Source of the DNA: a bacterium
Lineage (GTDB): Bacteria > Planctomycetota > Planctomycetia > Planctomycetales > Planctomycetaceae
Assembly: GCA_016124895.1 (NCBI GenBank)
Contig: WGMU01000007.1
Coordinates: 1-55,743 of the forward strand
Reading direction: 5' to 3'
DNA length: 55,743 nt
Within the stretch, counting starts at the first letter, position 1. Every line of letters begins with the position of its first letter. Below are positions 16,076 to 25,438 of the stretch, piece by piece. The notes beneath the pieces were generated by a model that did no database searches, was not told where the DNA came from, and was given only the letters and a program-made list of their open reading frames with translations. The position numbers and the translations under genes are program-made.

Positions 16076-16561
16076 ATGACGCTTCGCACAGGGATGATTT
16101 CCGGAATCGCTTTGCTCGCAATCGTGGCTGCCGTCTTCAGTCGAACTGATCATGACTTCGGACAGCGTGCTCACGCAGAGTCGCCACAGTCGAAGACAAT
16201 GGCGGCGCCCGTCGAGCCCAGCATGCACGAGTTCATGGAGTACGTGTTTCAGCCGCCTTACAAGCGACTGCACGCGGTCATGGCGACCGAACCTGCCGAC
16301 AACGCTGCCTGGAAAGCGATCAAGTCTGACGCCCTGATCCTCGCCGAGGCCGGGAATCTGCTGCTGATTCGCCATCCCGACGAAAACGACCAGGCGTGGC
16401 GTGAGCACTCCGCTGAGGTAAGAGAACTGGGCGGTGCCTTCTATCAGGCGGCCCGCAAGAAGGACTATTCAGCAGCGAAGGAGCAGTACTCAGCGATGCT
16501 CCAGAAGTGCAACAGTTGCCACAGGATTTTCGCAGACGGCAAGTACCAGTTGACGCCGTAG
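16076..16561 (+). CDS. Exported c-type cytochrome, class II-like
   Basis: This 161-residue protein has a signal peptide (MISGIALLAIVAAVFSRT) and a helical domain. A single heme site CNSCH lies near the C-terminus (MLQKCNSCHRIFADG). Placement of the CxxCH at the end of a four-helix bundle is the class II (cytochrome c'/c556) pattern. It acts in the periplasm as an electron carrier or gas-binding protein. A CAGGAGAA site precedes the ATG. It is about 90 bp downstream of the AhpD-like gene and just upstream of a CDF exporter. Confidence 0.82.
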   Translation: MTLRTGMISGIALLAIVAAVFSRTDHDFGQRAHAESPQSKTMAAPVEPSMHEFMEYVFQPPYKRLHAVMATEPADNAAWKAIKSDALILAEAGNLLLIRHPDENDQAWREHSAEVRELGGAFYQAARKKDYSAAKEQYSAMLQKCNSCHRIFADGKYQLTP

Positions 16562-16577
16562 CAAAGCAGTGCCGGCC

Positions 16578-17516
16578 ATGCAGACTTCGCCGAGGCGGAC
16601 CGGCCTTTATCGCGACGCCATGCGGGCAGCAGCGCTGGGGCTTGTGGCGAATCTTGCCCTCGGGGTGATCAAACTCGTCGCAGGCCTGGCCGGCAGCTCG
16701 TTCGCGCTGATGTCAGATGCCCTGAATTCGCTGGGTGATGCACTCACGTCATGCGTTGTGCTGGTGGCATTGAGCATCGCCCAGCGGCCTCCGGATCGCG
16801 AGCATCCTTACGGCCACACGCGGGCCGAGGCCATTGCCGCATCCAACGTCGCGATGCTGATCCTTCTGTCGGCCGTCATGATCGGCTGGGAGGCGATTCA
16901 GCGATTCTTTGTGATGCACGATGTTCCGCCTGTCTGGACGCTGTGGATCGCCGGGATCAATGTCGTCATCAAAGAAGGGCTGTACCACTACAAGCGGAGA
17001 GTCGCGATTCGAACGGGTTCCGGAGTGATCGCGGCCAACGCGTGGGACCATCGCAGCGATGCCTTCAGCTCGCTGGCTGTTCTTCTGGGACTCGCCGCTG
17101 TTCGAGTCGCCGGTCCTGCTTATATCTGGGTGGACGAAGTCGCTGCTCTTGTCGTTGTGGTCATGATCGCAATCAGCAGTTGCAAGCTGTTCCGACAGAG
17201 CGCCAGCGAGCTGATGGATCAACAGGGCGACGTCGAACTCGTCAGCAACATTACCAAGGTCGCACGCAGCGTCCCGAATGTCGCTGAGGTCGAGACACTC
17301 TGGGTCCGGAAGTCAGGGCTGGAATATTTCGCCGACATCCACATTCAGGTCGACGCCCGGCTCACCGTGGATGAGGGGCATCGCATCGGCCATTGCGTGA
17401 AAGACGCACTGCTCGACGAGTTTCCCATGCTCAGAGACGTGCTCGTTCATCTCGAACCGTGGCCGCATCTGCATGGGAGACAAGCGGGTGAGGAAGGTGA
17501 CACGACCACGACATGA
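16578..17516 (+). CDS. Cation diffusion facilitator (CDF) metal exporter
   Basis: This protein of about 312 residues has six membrane helices and the CDF signatures: SFALMSDALNSLGDAL in helix 2, REHPYGHTRAEAIAA after it, WDHRSDAFSSLAVLLG in helix 5, and a cytoplasmic domain with VETLWVRKSGLEYFADIHIQ. CDF proteins export Zn2+, Fe2+, Mn2+ or related ions in exchange for protons. The first site has Asp/Asn instead of the common His/Asp pair, so the ion cannot be predicted safely. The start could be the GTG at 16569 or the ATG at 16578; neither has a strong ribosome site. Confidence 0.88.
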   Translation: MQTSPRRTGLYRDAMRAAALGLVANLALGVIKLVAGLAGSSFALMSDALNSLGDALTSCVVLVALSIAQRPPDREHPYGHTRAEAIAASNVAMLILLSAVMIGWEAIQRFFVMHDVPPVWTLWIAGINVVIKEGLYHYKRRVAIRTGSGVIAANAWDHRSDAFSSLAVLLGLAAVRVAGPAYIWVDEVAALVVVVMIAISSCKLFRQSASELMDQQGDVELVSNITKVARSVPNVAEVETLWVRKSGLEYFADIHIQVDARLTVDEGHRIGHCVKDALLDEFPMLRDVLVHLEPWPHLHGRQAGEEGDTTTT

Positions 17517-17586
17517 AAACGTCGAGTCAACCAGCGTGTCGGAACGTGGATTGGATTCGGACGGGGGCTGCCGTTTCGCGAGTTCG

Positions 17587-18597
17587 TTACTCGCTCAGCA
17601 CTTGAGTCTCAGGATGGAACGCGTACCAGGCGAACCACAGTGAGTACATCCACTGGATGCCGTCGTCAGCCGTGACCACACGAAGGCTGTCCGCCGACGG
17701 AATGGCTGCCAGACGTACGACGTTGTCTCCCACGGTGACGTCAAACTCGCCGCTCCGCGTCTGCGCCATTGAGAGCGGAACTGCCAGGAATGAGTCGCCA
17801 GACCACAGACCAAGAACCTTTTGTTTTGGCGTCAGGCGGTCGCTGTGTTCTTTGACCGGAAACATCAGACTCGACGTGCGGAAATAGTCGCCGTACGGAT
17901 TGCGGGTATAGTCGCGCCGGTGTCCCGTCTGCAGTGATGCGACCGTTGTGTTCGGATACCTGTCTCTCCAGTCCTGCCAGGTGGTCAGTTCGACCGGTAG
18001 CGTCTTGAGCGGCTGGTTCGCGAGAGGGCCGGAGATACCTCTGCCTTGCAGTTGCGAAAACAGGCTTTGCTCACCGTCGACGCGTTCATACATCAGCACG
18101 TTGCTGTTGTAGAGCAGCCCTGAGACGCCGAATTCGCGAGTGCCGCCTTTTGCGCGGCGATCGAAGATGGCCGCGGAATCGCACAGCGGGCAATACGTGA
18201 CAGCGATCGGAACTCCGCCGAGTGTGTCGTTGATGATCTCGTGATAGTTCAGGACGGCAATCGGCCATGCTCGTGACGTCGTTCCAATCGTCGTGGCGAT
18301 GACTCGCGATTGTGGCGTCAGGAATTCCGCTTTGTCAGGCGCAACAATGTTCGGATCAGTGATCGCCGGGATGCCGTCCTTGGGAGGTCCTCCCGCATGC
18401 ACCTCCGCTCGCGGCACCGTCAGATTCTCGAACGACAACCGCCCGGCTGTCGCGTCACGTCCCGCTGGCGTGCGGGCTCCCGGCTGAGACCGGGCGTCGT
18501 CACACGATGCTCCCGTCAACACGACAGCCAGAGCCAACAGGTGGAACAGTCCTGATCGTCGCCCGCATTCAGTTATCTGGCTGCTCGATTCAGTCAT
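17587..18597 (-). CDS. DUF3179-domain lipoprotein
   Basis: This 336-residue exported protein has a hydrophobic leader ending in a lipobox-like VVLTGASCDD, so it is probably lipid-anchored. The body has the DUF3179 hallmarks: PIAVLNYHEIINDTLGGVPI, then AVTYCPLCDSAAIFDRR with its conserved CPLC pair, then FGVSGLLYNSNVLMYER and the late GLWSGDSFLAVPLS. The domain's biochemistry is unknown. The cysteine pair and company of cytochromes suggest metal or redox chemistry. GGGAG favours the ATG at 18597; a GTG immediately before it is the alternative. It points toward the CDF gene and is convergent with it. Confidence 0.88.
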   Translation of the reverse strand: MTESSSQITECGRRSGLFHLLALAVVLTGASCDDARSQPGARTPAGRDATAGRLSFENLTVPRAEVHAGGPPKDGIPAITDPNIVAPDKAEFLTPQSRVIATTIGTTSRAWPIAVLNYHEIINDTLGGVPIAVTYCPLCDSAAIFDRRAKGGTREFGVSGLLYNSNVLMYERVDGEQSLFSQLQGRGISGPLANQPLKTLPVELTTWQDWRDRYPNTTVASLQTGHRRDYTRNPYGDYFRTSSLMFPVKEHSDRLTPKQKVLGLWSGDSFLAVPLSMAQTRSGEFDVTVGDNVVRLAAIPSADSLRVVTADDGIQWMYSLWFAWYAFHPETQVLSE

Positions 18598-18813
18598 CAC
18601 GCACTCCCGTCCTGCTGTCTGAGATTCCGAGGTCGAACAAAGACTGTCTCAACAGGCCAGTCGCTGCAGTGAAGCAGCTCACTGAGCCCTGCGTCGAAAA
18701 TCAGGAAGCTGTGTAAGGGAAGCGGCGGGAGTTTCGTCACCTGTCGAAACACGGAGGCGGCTTGAGCCGCTTCCCGCACACGTCGACACCGCCCAGACCA
18801 GAAGGAGGGCCGA

Positions 18814-19407
18814 ATGAAACGCCTCATGATTGCCAGCGCCGCCGTATTCGCAGTGGCTGCCATCACAATACTGACTGGAGTTCCGCAGCACGTCGCCGCA
18901 CAGTCCGGAAGCCGTGCTGGTTCCGGAACGCGGACCTACACGCAGGGCAGCGGTGCTCGGACCGTTCAGCAGGACAACCGCCCGTTTGAGGCAAAGTTCT
19001 GGGACTATCTGGTCTCGGCGAAGTACATGAACTGGGCTCCTGTGCCCGGCCAGACTGATGACGCCACTCCCGGTAACAGTCCGCACGGAGCCTTCCTGAA
19101 GATGTACCTGAATCGAACCGCGGCTGGACGCCCGAAGGAACTTCCGAACGGTTCCATCGTCGTCAAAGAGAATTACGGGCCGGATGGGAAGGCACTGATG
19201 GCGATTACCGTGATGTACCGTTCAAAGGGTTTCAATCCGCAGGGCGGAGACTGGTACTGGATCAAGTACAACCCGAACGGCACGGTGGCGGCATCTCCTC
19301 CAGAGATGGGATCGATGCCGTTGGCCGGCAAGCCAATGGGCTGCATCAAGTGCCACGGCGAAGGAGCTGCTGGGAACGACTTCGCTTTCTTGAACGACGG
19401 CATGTAA
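18814..19407 (+). CDS. Cytochrome P460-family protein
   Basis: This 197-residue protein has a signal peptide (ASAAVFAVAAITILTGV), a linker rich in Gly/Ser/Thr, and a beta-rich domain with GDWYWIKYNPNGTV. A single heme motif is GCIKCHGEGAAGNDFAF near the end. This order (beta domain, then CxxCH followed by GNDF) is that of the cytochrome P460 family, which oxidises hydroxylamine or NO or detoxifies related species. GAAGGAGG precedes the ATG. A strong terminator-like hairpin follows, so it is likely monocistronic. Confidence 0.83.
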   Translation: MKRLMIASAAVFAVAAITILTGVPQHVAAQSGSRAGSGTRTYTQGSGARTVQQDNRPFEAKFWDYLVSAKYMNWAPVPGQTDDATPGNSPHGAFLKMYLNRTAAGRPKELPNGSIVVKENYGPDGKALMAITVMYRSKGFNPQGGDWYWIKYNPNGTVAASPPEMGSMPLAGKPMGCIKCHGEGAAGNDFAFLNDGM

Positions 19408-19445
19408 TACGCCCGGGATGCGACTTCCTGCGACGTTCGACTACG

Positions 19446-19503
19446 GCCCCCGAGAGAGAGTCTGTTCAATGCCCGACACAGTCGCCTCTTTCGGGGGCTT
19501 TTT
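19446..19503 (+). terminator. Rho-independent terminator-like hairpin
   Basis: GCCCCCGA (19446) pairs with TCGGGGGC (19491) and is followed at once by TTTTT. The 37-nt loop is larger than usual. It sits 39 bp after the P460-type gene and ends that transcript. Confidence 0.6.
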
Positions 19504-19671
19504 ACGCGTCCGCCGCTCCGCGCCGGTTCGTTCGGAACTTTCCGGATTGCGTGTAAGTCCGGTGGCTCATTGACCGTCGTCCCCGCAGTTCAGAGCACTC
19601 CGCAATTTCACGGCAGCTTCGTCACTGCCAACAGAAACAGAACCATGAAACTGATGAGCAAAGGATTGATC

Positions 19672-20529
19672 ATGAAGGTGACACTTTCACTCTCGGGCGT
19701 GGTGGCGATTGCCCTCGCGGTATTGATGGGGAACAGTTCCGATGTCGCTCAGGCGGGAGACCCCGTCTGGGTCGGACAGAACGTTCGTGCCAGCGTGTCG
19801 ATGGATCAGGTCGATCACAGACCGTGGGATGCTCTGCTGAAGAAGCACGTCGATGCTGACGGCTACGTGAACTACAAGGCCTGGCACGCATCGAGCACTG
19901 ATCGCCACGCGCTGACGGCCTACCTCAACAGCCTGTCGCAAGTGAATCCCCAGGCTGAAGCCAGTCGCGACGCCACGCTCGCCTTCTGGATCAACGCTTA
20001 CAACGCGGTCACTGTCCACGGCATCCTGCGCGAGTACCCAACCACGAGCATCCGGAATCACACGGCAAAACTGTTCGGCTACAACATCTGGAAGGACCTG
20101 AAGCTGATCGTCGCTGGCCAGGGCTACTCTCTGGAGCACATCGAACATCAGATACTCCGCAAGATGAACGAGCCTCGCATCCACTTCGCGATTGTCTGTG
20201 CTTCGATCGGCTGCCCGCGTCTGCTCAACGAAGCCTACACGGCCAAAGCCGTGCAGACGCAGCTCGACACGAACGCGAAAGACTTCTTCGCCCGCCAGCA
20301 GAACTTTCGTTACGACGCCAGCAGCCGTCGCTTTTACCTGTCGTCGATCCTGAGCTGGTTCGGCGAGGACTTCGGCAGCAGCCAGTCGGCCCAACTGCAA
20401 ACGATTGCCAAATGGCTGCCGGATCGGGCTTCGCAGACTGCTGCCCAGAACGGTTCGGGCAGTGTGTCCTTCATGGACTACAACTGGAACCTCAACGACC
20501 AGTCTTCCCGTCGAGTCGCTCGGCGGTAA
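19672..20529 (+). CDS. DUF547-domain exported protein
   Basis: This 285-residue protein has a signal peptide (MKVTLSLSGVVAIALAVLMG) and the DUF547 signatures: VDADGYVNYKAW, the conserved ATLAFWINAYNAVTVHGIL, and HFAIVCASIGCPRLLNEAY. It also has FYLSSILSWFGEDFG. DUF547 proteins are secreted and likely bind carbohydrate or act on peptides; no activity is established. The ATG at 19672 is chosen over two upstream ATGs (19645, 19654) because AAAGGA lies 6 bp before it and the signal peptide starts there. Confidence 0.88.
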   Translation: MKVTLSLSGVVAIALAVLMGNSSDVAQAGDPVWVGQNVRASVSMDQVDHRPWDALLKKHVDADGYVNYKAWHASSTDRHALTAYLNSLSQVNPQAEASRDATLAFWINAYNAVTVHGILREYPTTSIRNHTAKLFGYNIWKDLKLIVAGQGYSLEHIEHQILRKMNEPRIHFAIVCASIGCPRLLNEAYTAKAVQTQLDTNAKDFFARQQNFRYDASSRRFYLSSILSWFGEDFGSSQSAQLQTIAKWLPDRASQTAAQNGSGSVSFMDYNWNLNDQSSRRVARR

Positions 20530-20817
20530 GACAACTACGAATGGCGATGCTGCTTTCAGCAGCTCGAGCCCCGCCCGTCAGCGACCGTCGAGCGGGGCCA
20601 TGCAATGGTCGTGAGCGGTGTCATCCGTGTCACAATCGTTCTGAAAAACGAATCCAGACGAGGTCGACAGGACAGAATCAGGCGATCCCGGTTATCATCA
20701 ACGACGGCGAGCGGACGCCTTCCGTGGAATCCGCAACAGAGCAAAGGAGTGACTACACGAGGCCAGAACACTGATGAGAAACCCGCCACTGCCGCAGGAG
20801 CGTGAAAGGCAGACAGC

Positions 20818-21102
20818 ATGTTGAACTGCAAAGAAGTCACCCGGCTCGTCTCAGAGTCGTTCGACCGACAACTCACGCTCCGCGAGCGCTTCGGCCTGCG
20901 ACTGCACACAATGATGTGCGGCACCTGCCACCTGTTCCGCCAGCTACAGGAACGCATCTACGAAGCCATCATCCTTTGCGGTCGCCGCGACTCGTCTGAA
21001 TCAACGGAGCCCCCCCTCCCGGACGAAGCTCGCACACGAATCGACTCAGCGGTCCAGACGGCGATCACCAATCGAAGCGGAACAAGAAAGCTGGATCACT
21101 GA
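20818..21102 (+). CDS. Anti-sigma-factor-like zinc-finger protein
   Basis: This 94-residue protein begins MLNCKEVTRLVSESFDRQLT, continues GLRLHTMMCGTCHLFRQLQE, and has a basic tail. The N-terminal Cys with a later His-x3-Cys-x2-Cys is the zf-HC2/ZAS pattern found in anti-sigma factors that sit with ECF sigma genes. No sigma gene is next to it here, so it may act on a sigma factor encoded elsewhere. It has no membrane segment. Confidence 0.65.
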   Translation: MLNCKEVTRLVSESFDRQLTLRERFGLRLHTMMCGTCHLFRQLQERIYEAIILCGRRDSSESTEPPLPDEARTRIDSAVQTAITNRSGTRKLDH

Positions 21103-21537
21103 CTTCGATACCTGATCACGTCAACCTGAGCAGGACTTGCCGTGAATAATGAGAGAACATTCACCGGCAGCCGTCATTTACGAGGTTCTTCGCCGTAAAT
21201 CCTGCGTCGCAAATGCCGCCCACCAGACGCATTCGGCATCGTAATTCTCTTCGTTCCAGATGCCTGGCGACAACCGGTTCGCTGATTAAATGGTCTACCT
21301 GTTGAATTCCGTCTAACGCCAGCATCCTGATGCAGACACGCAGCGGCGGCAATCCAGGCCTTCGGTCTCCTCGTCAATGCGACGTATGGCGAAACAGATC
21401 ACGACTGCGAATGCCAGCTGCTGTGATTCAATGCCCCGCAACCCCTTGACCGACCAGTTCATGGCGATCTCCATCGCCGTTTGTACTTGGAGATATGGTA
21501 TTCCTCGTCAGGCTTGTACAATCGTGGCTGATGTGCC
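21103..21537. other. Intergenic stretch at the transition to accessory DNA
   Basis: No gene, tRNA or clear inverted repeat is seen. Content changes on either side: metal/redox and envelope genes to the left, lineage-specific and plasmid-type genes to the right. A boundary of the integrated element could lie here, but I see no attachment-site duplication. Confidence 0.4.
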
Positions 21538-22992
21538 ATGACAGCGACAGCCGAACCAGCCACGTTTGACGATCTGCTCCCGCGACTCATCGACGACTAT
21601 GCGTTGCCTCGCGGTGAACTGACGGCTGCGCACTCGCTTGCTGACAAGGCAAATCGTCTCGCACCTGCGTTTGCCGCGTTGAGCGAAAACATCTGGACGG
21701 CATTGCCAGCGACTGACTTCAGTGGCGTATCGGATCACAACGAACTCGCCCGCACAGTTTCTGTCAGTGCGGACATCCTTTCTGCGAAGCAGAAGGACGT
21801 GCGATTCTTTGCCGAGTCAATCTGCTTTGAGGCGATCGAGCTTCGCGTTCGTGGACAGCATCACCCGACAGCCAAAGCCGATGCGATTCGCTCTGCTCGC
21901 GGACCGCTGTGCAATGCAGTGGCACGGGTCAACCGACCGCTTGAGCCAGTGCTGACCGCAGACCTGATGGCACAGCCGCTCAACGAGATCACGCCAGTGG
22001 TCAACCACTGGTTTCGGCAATCGTGCCACACGATCGCCGCTCAGCTTCTGCTGTCGATGCACGTGCTGGTTGAGCTTGACGTTGTAGGGCTGATTGAATG
22101 GCCGGGCGATACGACGTGCAAGTTGAATTTCTTTCGCCACGTTGTCACGCAGGATCAGTTACGCTGTCGCCGGACCGAAGCGGTTCAGCGACGAACGGAT
22201 GAAGATGGCGACTTATGGATGCGGTTTGAGGCCTGGGAGCAGGTTCAGGGACGGAATCGGTACTCGATTGAACGGCACGAGCATCACGTCATGAATGCTG
22301 AAGCTCGACGGCTGGATGAAACGCGGTATCCGATCCCCGCCGACAAGCAGGCGTTTCTCGATCAGGTCCCTCCGTGGATTCGGCAGCACATGCGACTTCT
22401 TGAAGGCGACCTGATTCTGGAACGAGTCATTGAACGCGACGTCCGCGAGGAACAATGGGAAACCACGCCTGTCCTGCGCTCATCGTACGAACTGGAACCG
22501 GCCATTCTGCTCGGACATTACGTCATCACGGGATGGGGACAGCGCGAGATTGATCGCGAGAATTTCCGTCGTAAGCGAATTGAGACCCACGCCAGTCAGC
22601 AGCCAGAAAAAGACGATCACAAGCAGCGTGCTCTGGCTGGCAGAGCATACGACTCGCTCAAGCCGTGGGCGATGGCAGTTGGAAGTGCTGCCGTTGCCAT
22701 GATGCTGTTCAGCCGCCTGCAACCGGCAATCATGGTGCCGATTGCCGTGTTACTGACCATCGCGGGCATCGGCCTAGCCGGAAGATCTGTCGCCAGCTAT
22801 TCGCACTGGAAGCACGGCGTAGTTGACTGGCTGTTCGCCATTGCTGCCAGCCTGACTGTCGCCGGAGGATTGATTGCCGCACAGTCGCTGCTGTACGGCA
22901 TCATGTTCGGGCGATTGCCGATGATCGGGATGGCCGCTGTGCTGGGCGTACTCGCCTGGATTGCGTCGGCCATTGCTGGCTCTCGAAATTGA
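21538..22992 (+). CDS. Unknown protein with C-terminal membrane helices
   Basis: This 484-residue protein has no family I recognise. Residues 1-365 are soluble and helical, rich in His/Arg/Glu, with a central basic stretch and LRCRRTEAVQRRTDEDGDLW. The last 110 residues form about four membrane helices (AMAVGSAAVAMMLF, then IMVPIAVLLTIAGIGLA, WLFAIAASLTVAGGLIAA, and LPMIGMAAVLGVLAWIASAI). The protein would sit in the inner membrane with a large cytoplasmic N-terminal part. It is the first gene of a rightward run of at least four genes with tight spacing (12 bp, 4-bp overlap, 11 bp). Confidence 0.7.
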   Translation: MTATAEPATFDDLLPRLIDDYALPRGELTAAHSLADKANRLAPAFAALSENIWTALPATDFSGVSDHNELARTVSVSADILSAKQKDVRFFAESICFEAIELRVRGQHHPTAKADAIRSARGPLCNAVARVNRPLEPVLTADLMAQPLNEITPVVNHWFRQSCHTIAAQLLLSMHVLVELDVVGLIEWPGDTTCKLNFFRHVVTQDQLRCRRTEAVQRRTDEDGDLWMRFEAWEQVQGRNRYSIERHEHHVMNAEARRLDETRYPIPADKQAFLDQVPPWIRQHMRLLEGDLILERVIERDVREEQWETTPVLRSSYELEPAILLGHYVITGWGQREIDRENFRRKRIETHASQQPEKDDHKQRALAGRAYDSLKPWAMAVGSAAVAMMLFSRLQPAIMVPIAVLLTIAGIGLAGRSVASYSHWKHGVVDWLFAIAASLTVAGGLIAAQSLLYGIMFGRLPMIGMAAVLGVLAWIASAIAGSRN

Positions 22993-23004
22993 GGAGCAGC
23001 AGTC

Positions 23005-24360
23005 ATGCAGCACATCTCTGAACAAAAGCCGTCCGCTCAGGCATTGAGGCCCACTCTTGCTGGCTCCACTCTTGCTGGCTCCACTCTTGCTGGCTCCAGT
23101 CTGCTGGTCTCCGGATTAGCGATTCTCGCATTGATGTCTGGCTGGGGCATGTTTCTCTATCTCGGAATCGGTTCACTCGTCTGGCTGGAACGACCTCCCA
23201 AACAAATTCCAGTGAATTCGGGTGCTGATGACGAGTTTCATGAGCAGAGGCATGAAAACGCTCAACCAACCGAAGAAGAAACACAGCAGCAGACCGCCGA
23301 ATACAAGGACATTGAAGCCGCACTGGTTCTGCGGCTTCAACGCGCGGAGTTGACTGCACGGATCGAAGAACTCGAATTACAGATCAGGCAGACGGAAGAC
23401 GCCGCCAATCGACTTGCCGCGAGGATGGCGTCTTTGCGAATCAGCGATCTCGGTCGCAGTCTGGCGTCATTCGATAGTGCTCGCAGATTCGTGTTCCTGT
23501 CGAGTTATCCGAAAGAATTCAATCCTGATGCCCTGCGTGAAATCGTTACCGGCTGGAAAGAAACGATTGAAGCCGCACGACAGCCGTTGGGAGACATGAA
23601 CTACTTCCATGCAACTCTCACTGGTATTCAATCAGATCTGGAATCCAGTCAGAGCGAACTGGAAATCGTCAGTTCAGCAATAGGCCAGTTGCTCCGCGAG
23701 AACACCGTTGCCCAGCCGATAACGCTTCAGGACGCAATTGACCGGCTGACAAGCACAGATACAGCGGCAGTTCAGCAGGCTGTCGACGCCAGACTGCAGA
23801 AAGAACGCGACGTGCAGGCGGCTCAGTTGAAAACGGAGACGGACCGCAAGGCCGTCCTCGAAAGGGACGTGCAGGCCGCAAAGTCGAAACTTGCTGATGC
23901 CGAAAAGCAGGCACGACAACAGATCGATTCGGCCAACCGTGCTGCTGAAGAAGCAAAACAGGCTCGCGAAGCAGAACTGACGCAGGCCATCGCCCAAATG
24001 AAAGCGGCGTACCCTGCTGTCCGCGAACTCCTCGCTCCGTTTACAACGCCGGGATACCGTAAAATCAGCTCGACGACTCGCTTTGAGACATCAGCCGACA
24101 AAGAACCGCTGTCCTACTCGGGCCTGCTTCGCAGAGGCGTTCTGGAAGACAGTGCTCGCGGCATCGAAGGATTGTTCTATCTGGTTCAACCACATGACGC
24201 GTTCGGCAACAACAACGACAGACCTTTGGGGGAATTTCCAGAATACAAGAGCTTCAACGATATCGAGAACGCAACCACTCGCGAGAAGGTCAAGCAGGCC
24301 CAGGCGTTCATTCGCCTCTACGGCAACGCGATGGTGAAGACAGGGTTGCTCTCGGAATGA
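23005..24360 (+). CDS. Membrane-anchored coiled-coil protein with shared C-terminal domain (copy 1)
   Basis: This 451-residue protein has a short N-terminal tail with a tandem TLAGS repeat and one membrane helix (LLVSGLAILALMSGWGMFLY). A long charged coiled coil follows (about residues 85-330, for example LKTETDRKAVLERDVQAAKS), and then a C-terminal domain from about 335. That domain (VRELLAPFTTPGYRKI, EPLSYSGLLRRGVLE, RPLGEFPEYKSF, ending KTGLLSE) matches the end of the next protein residue by residue. GAGGAG precedes the ATG. It overlaps the next gene by 4 bp (ATGA). It could be a scaffold or a sensor linked to the membrane; no function is known. Confidence 0.75.
   Translation: MQHISEQKPSAQALRPTLAGSTLAGSTLAGSSLLVSGLAILALMSGWGMFLYLGIGSLVWLERPPKQIPVNSGADDEFHEQRHENAQPTEEETQQQTAEYKDIEAALVLRLQRAELTARIEELELQIRQTEDAANRLAARMASLRISDLGRSLASFDSARRFVFLSSYPKEFNPDALREIVTGWKETIEAARQPLGDMNYFHATLTGIQSDLESSQSELEIVSSAIGQLLRENTVAQPITLQDAIDRLTSTDTAAVQQAVDARLQKERDVQAAQLKTETDRKAVLERDVQAAKSKLADAEKQARQQIDSANRAAEEAKQAREAELTQAIAQMKAAYPAVRELLAPFTTPGYRKISSTTRFETSADKEPLSYSGLLRRGVLEDSARGIEGLFYLVQPHDAFGNNNDRPLGEFPEYKSFNDIENATTREKVKQAQAFIRLYGNAMVKTGLLSE
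23053..23097 (+). repeat. Three tandem 15-bp repeats inside coding sequence
   Basis: The unit ACTCTTGCTGGCTCC occurs three times in a row without change and encodes repeats of TLAGS just before the membrane helix. Perfect 15-bp units keep the reading frame if copy number changes. Confidence 0.9.
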
Positions 24361-25427
24361 ACACATCGCCTCAACCATTGAACCAGTATCGTGATCTTGT
24401 GCATGCCGCCGTACTTCTGCTGCTCGTTCCCGCCGTCTTTTACGGCGGTTACCGACTTGTCAGCAGTTCTGCGGATACGGAACCTGCTCACGACAATCCT
24501 TTCGAGCAACCGGTCGCCAAAACTAAACGAGCAGCCCAGTCAATTCTGGGCCGGTCTGATCCGCCACCGGGCGAGACTTGGATTGCTGAGGTTGATCGCC
24601 TGAAACAGAGCTTGGCGAAGGTCAATGCGGCCAATCCACAGATGATGCGGCGGCGAAACATCCTCGCAGATCAACTTGACGCGATCCGGCAGCATTGTGA
24701 AACGCACAAGGACGCGGTCCCGGCAGAGATTGCAGAGCGATCCCCCCTTGGCCGCATGCTGATTCGACTCGCCAGCGAAATCGACCAGCTTCCGCCCCCA
24801 TCGCCACAGGCGACAATCTCACAGGATTGGGAATCGGAATTCGAGGCGATCGAAGCGAAGCGACTCGCCCGGCAGGCGATGTCCATAAACCTTGAGTTGG
24901 AAACCCAGGCCGTCCCCATCCGGCAAGCCCATACCACGCAACTTGCTTCCGTATCCGGCCAGAATCGAGAACTGGCGAATGAACTGCAACGGACGCTCGA
25001 CAGCATCTCGAAGATCGAGAGGGACACTCGCGAACAGCTTGCCCACCATCAACGATCAGAAGCGTATGCCAGGGACGAAGACGAAATCGCCCGCCTGCTG
25101 AAGCCATTCACCAGCCCCGGCTACTACCAGTTGGGTACCACACCTGAAGACTGGTTGAAGCAGGCAGATGCGAAACCGCTTTCCTATCGCACGCTGGACC
25201 GGCTTGGAGCATTGGCCCCTGACATCCATGGCGTCCGGGCACTGGCGGTGATCGGTGGCTTAGCGGTTTCGCATCACCCGAAATCTGCTCGACCACTTGG
25301 AGCCTTCCCCTACTATCACGCTGGCACGTTGTCTGATGGGCAGAGTATCGAATCCATCAAACGGGCGCAGCAACTTCTCAAGGAGCATTCCGCCTATCTC
25401 ATCGAAGCCGGGCTTCTTCAGCCGTAG
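24357..25427 (+). CDS. Membrane-anchored coiled-coil protein with shared C-terminal domain (copy 2)
   Basis: This 356-residue protein has one N-terminal membrane helix (AAVLLLLVPAVFYGGYRL), a helical middle, and the same C-terminal domain as the upstream gene. Matching segments are IARLLKPFTSPGYYQL, KPLSYRTLDRLGALA, RPLGAFPYYHAG, and SIKRAQQLL before EAGLLQP. Apart from this domain and the overall layout the two proteins differ, so they are old paralogues, not a recent copy. The start overlaps the previous stop (ATGA), which suggests translational coupling and a hetero-complex. Confidence 0.75.
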   Translation: MNTSPQPLNQYRDLVHAAVLLLLVPAVFYGGYRLVSSSADTEPAHDNPFEQPVAKTKRAAQSILGRSDPPPGETWIAEVDRLKQSLAKVNAANPQMMRRRNILADQLDAIRQHCETHKDAVPAEIAERSPLGRMLIRLASEIDQLPPPSPQATISQDWESEFEAIEAKRLARQAMSINLELETQAVPIRQAHTTQLASVSGQNRELANELQRTLDSISKIERDTREQLAHHQRSEAYARDEDEIARLLKPFTSPGYYQLGTTPEDWLKQADAKPLSYRTLDRLGALAPDIHGVRALAVIGGLAVSHHPKSARPLGAFPYYHAGTLSDGQSIESIKRAQQLLKEHSAYLIEAGLLQP

Positions 25428-25438
25428 ATCGAGTCACG

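Noticed and set aside
21103-21537. tRNA gene or attachment site at the element boundary
   Set aside because: No cloverleaf and no direct repeat with another part of the window could be found by eye.
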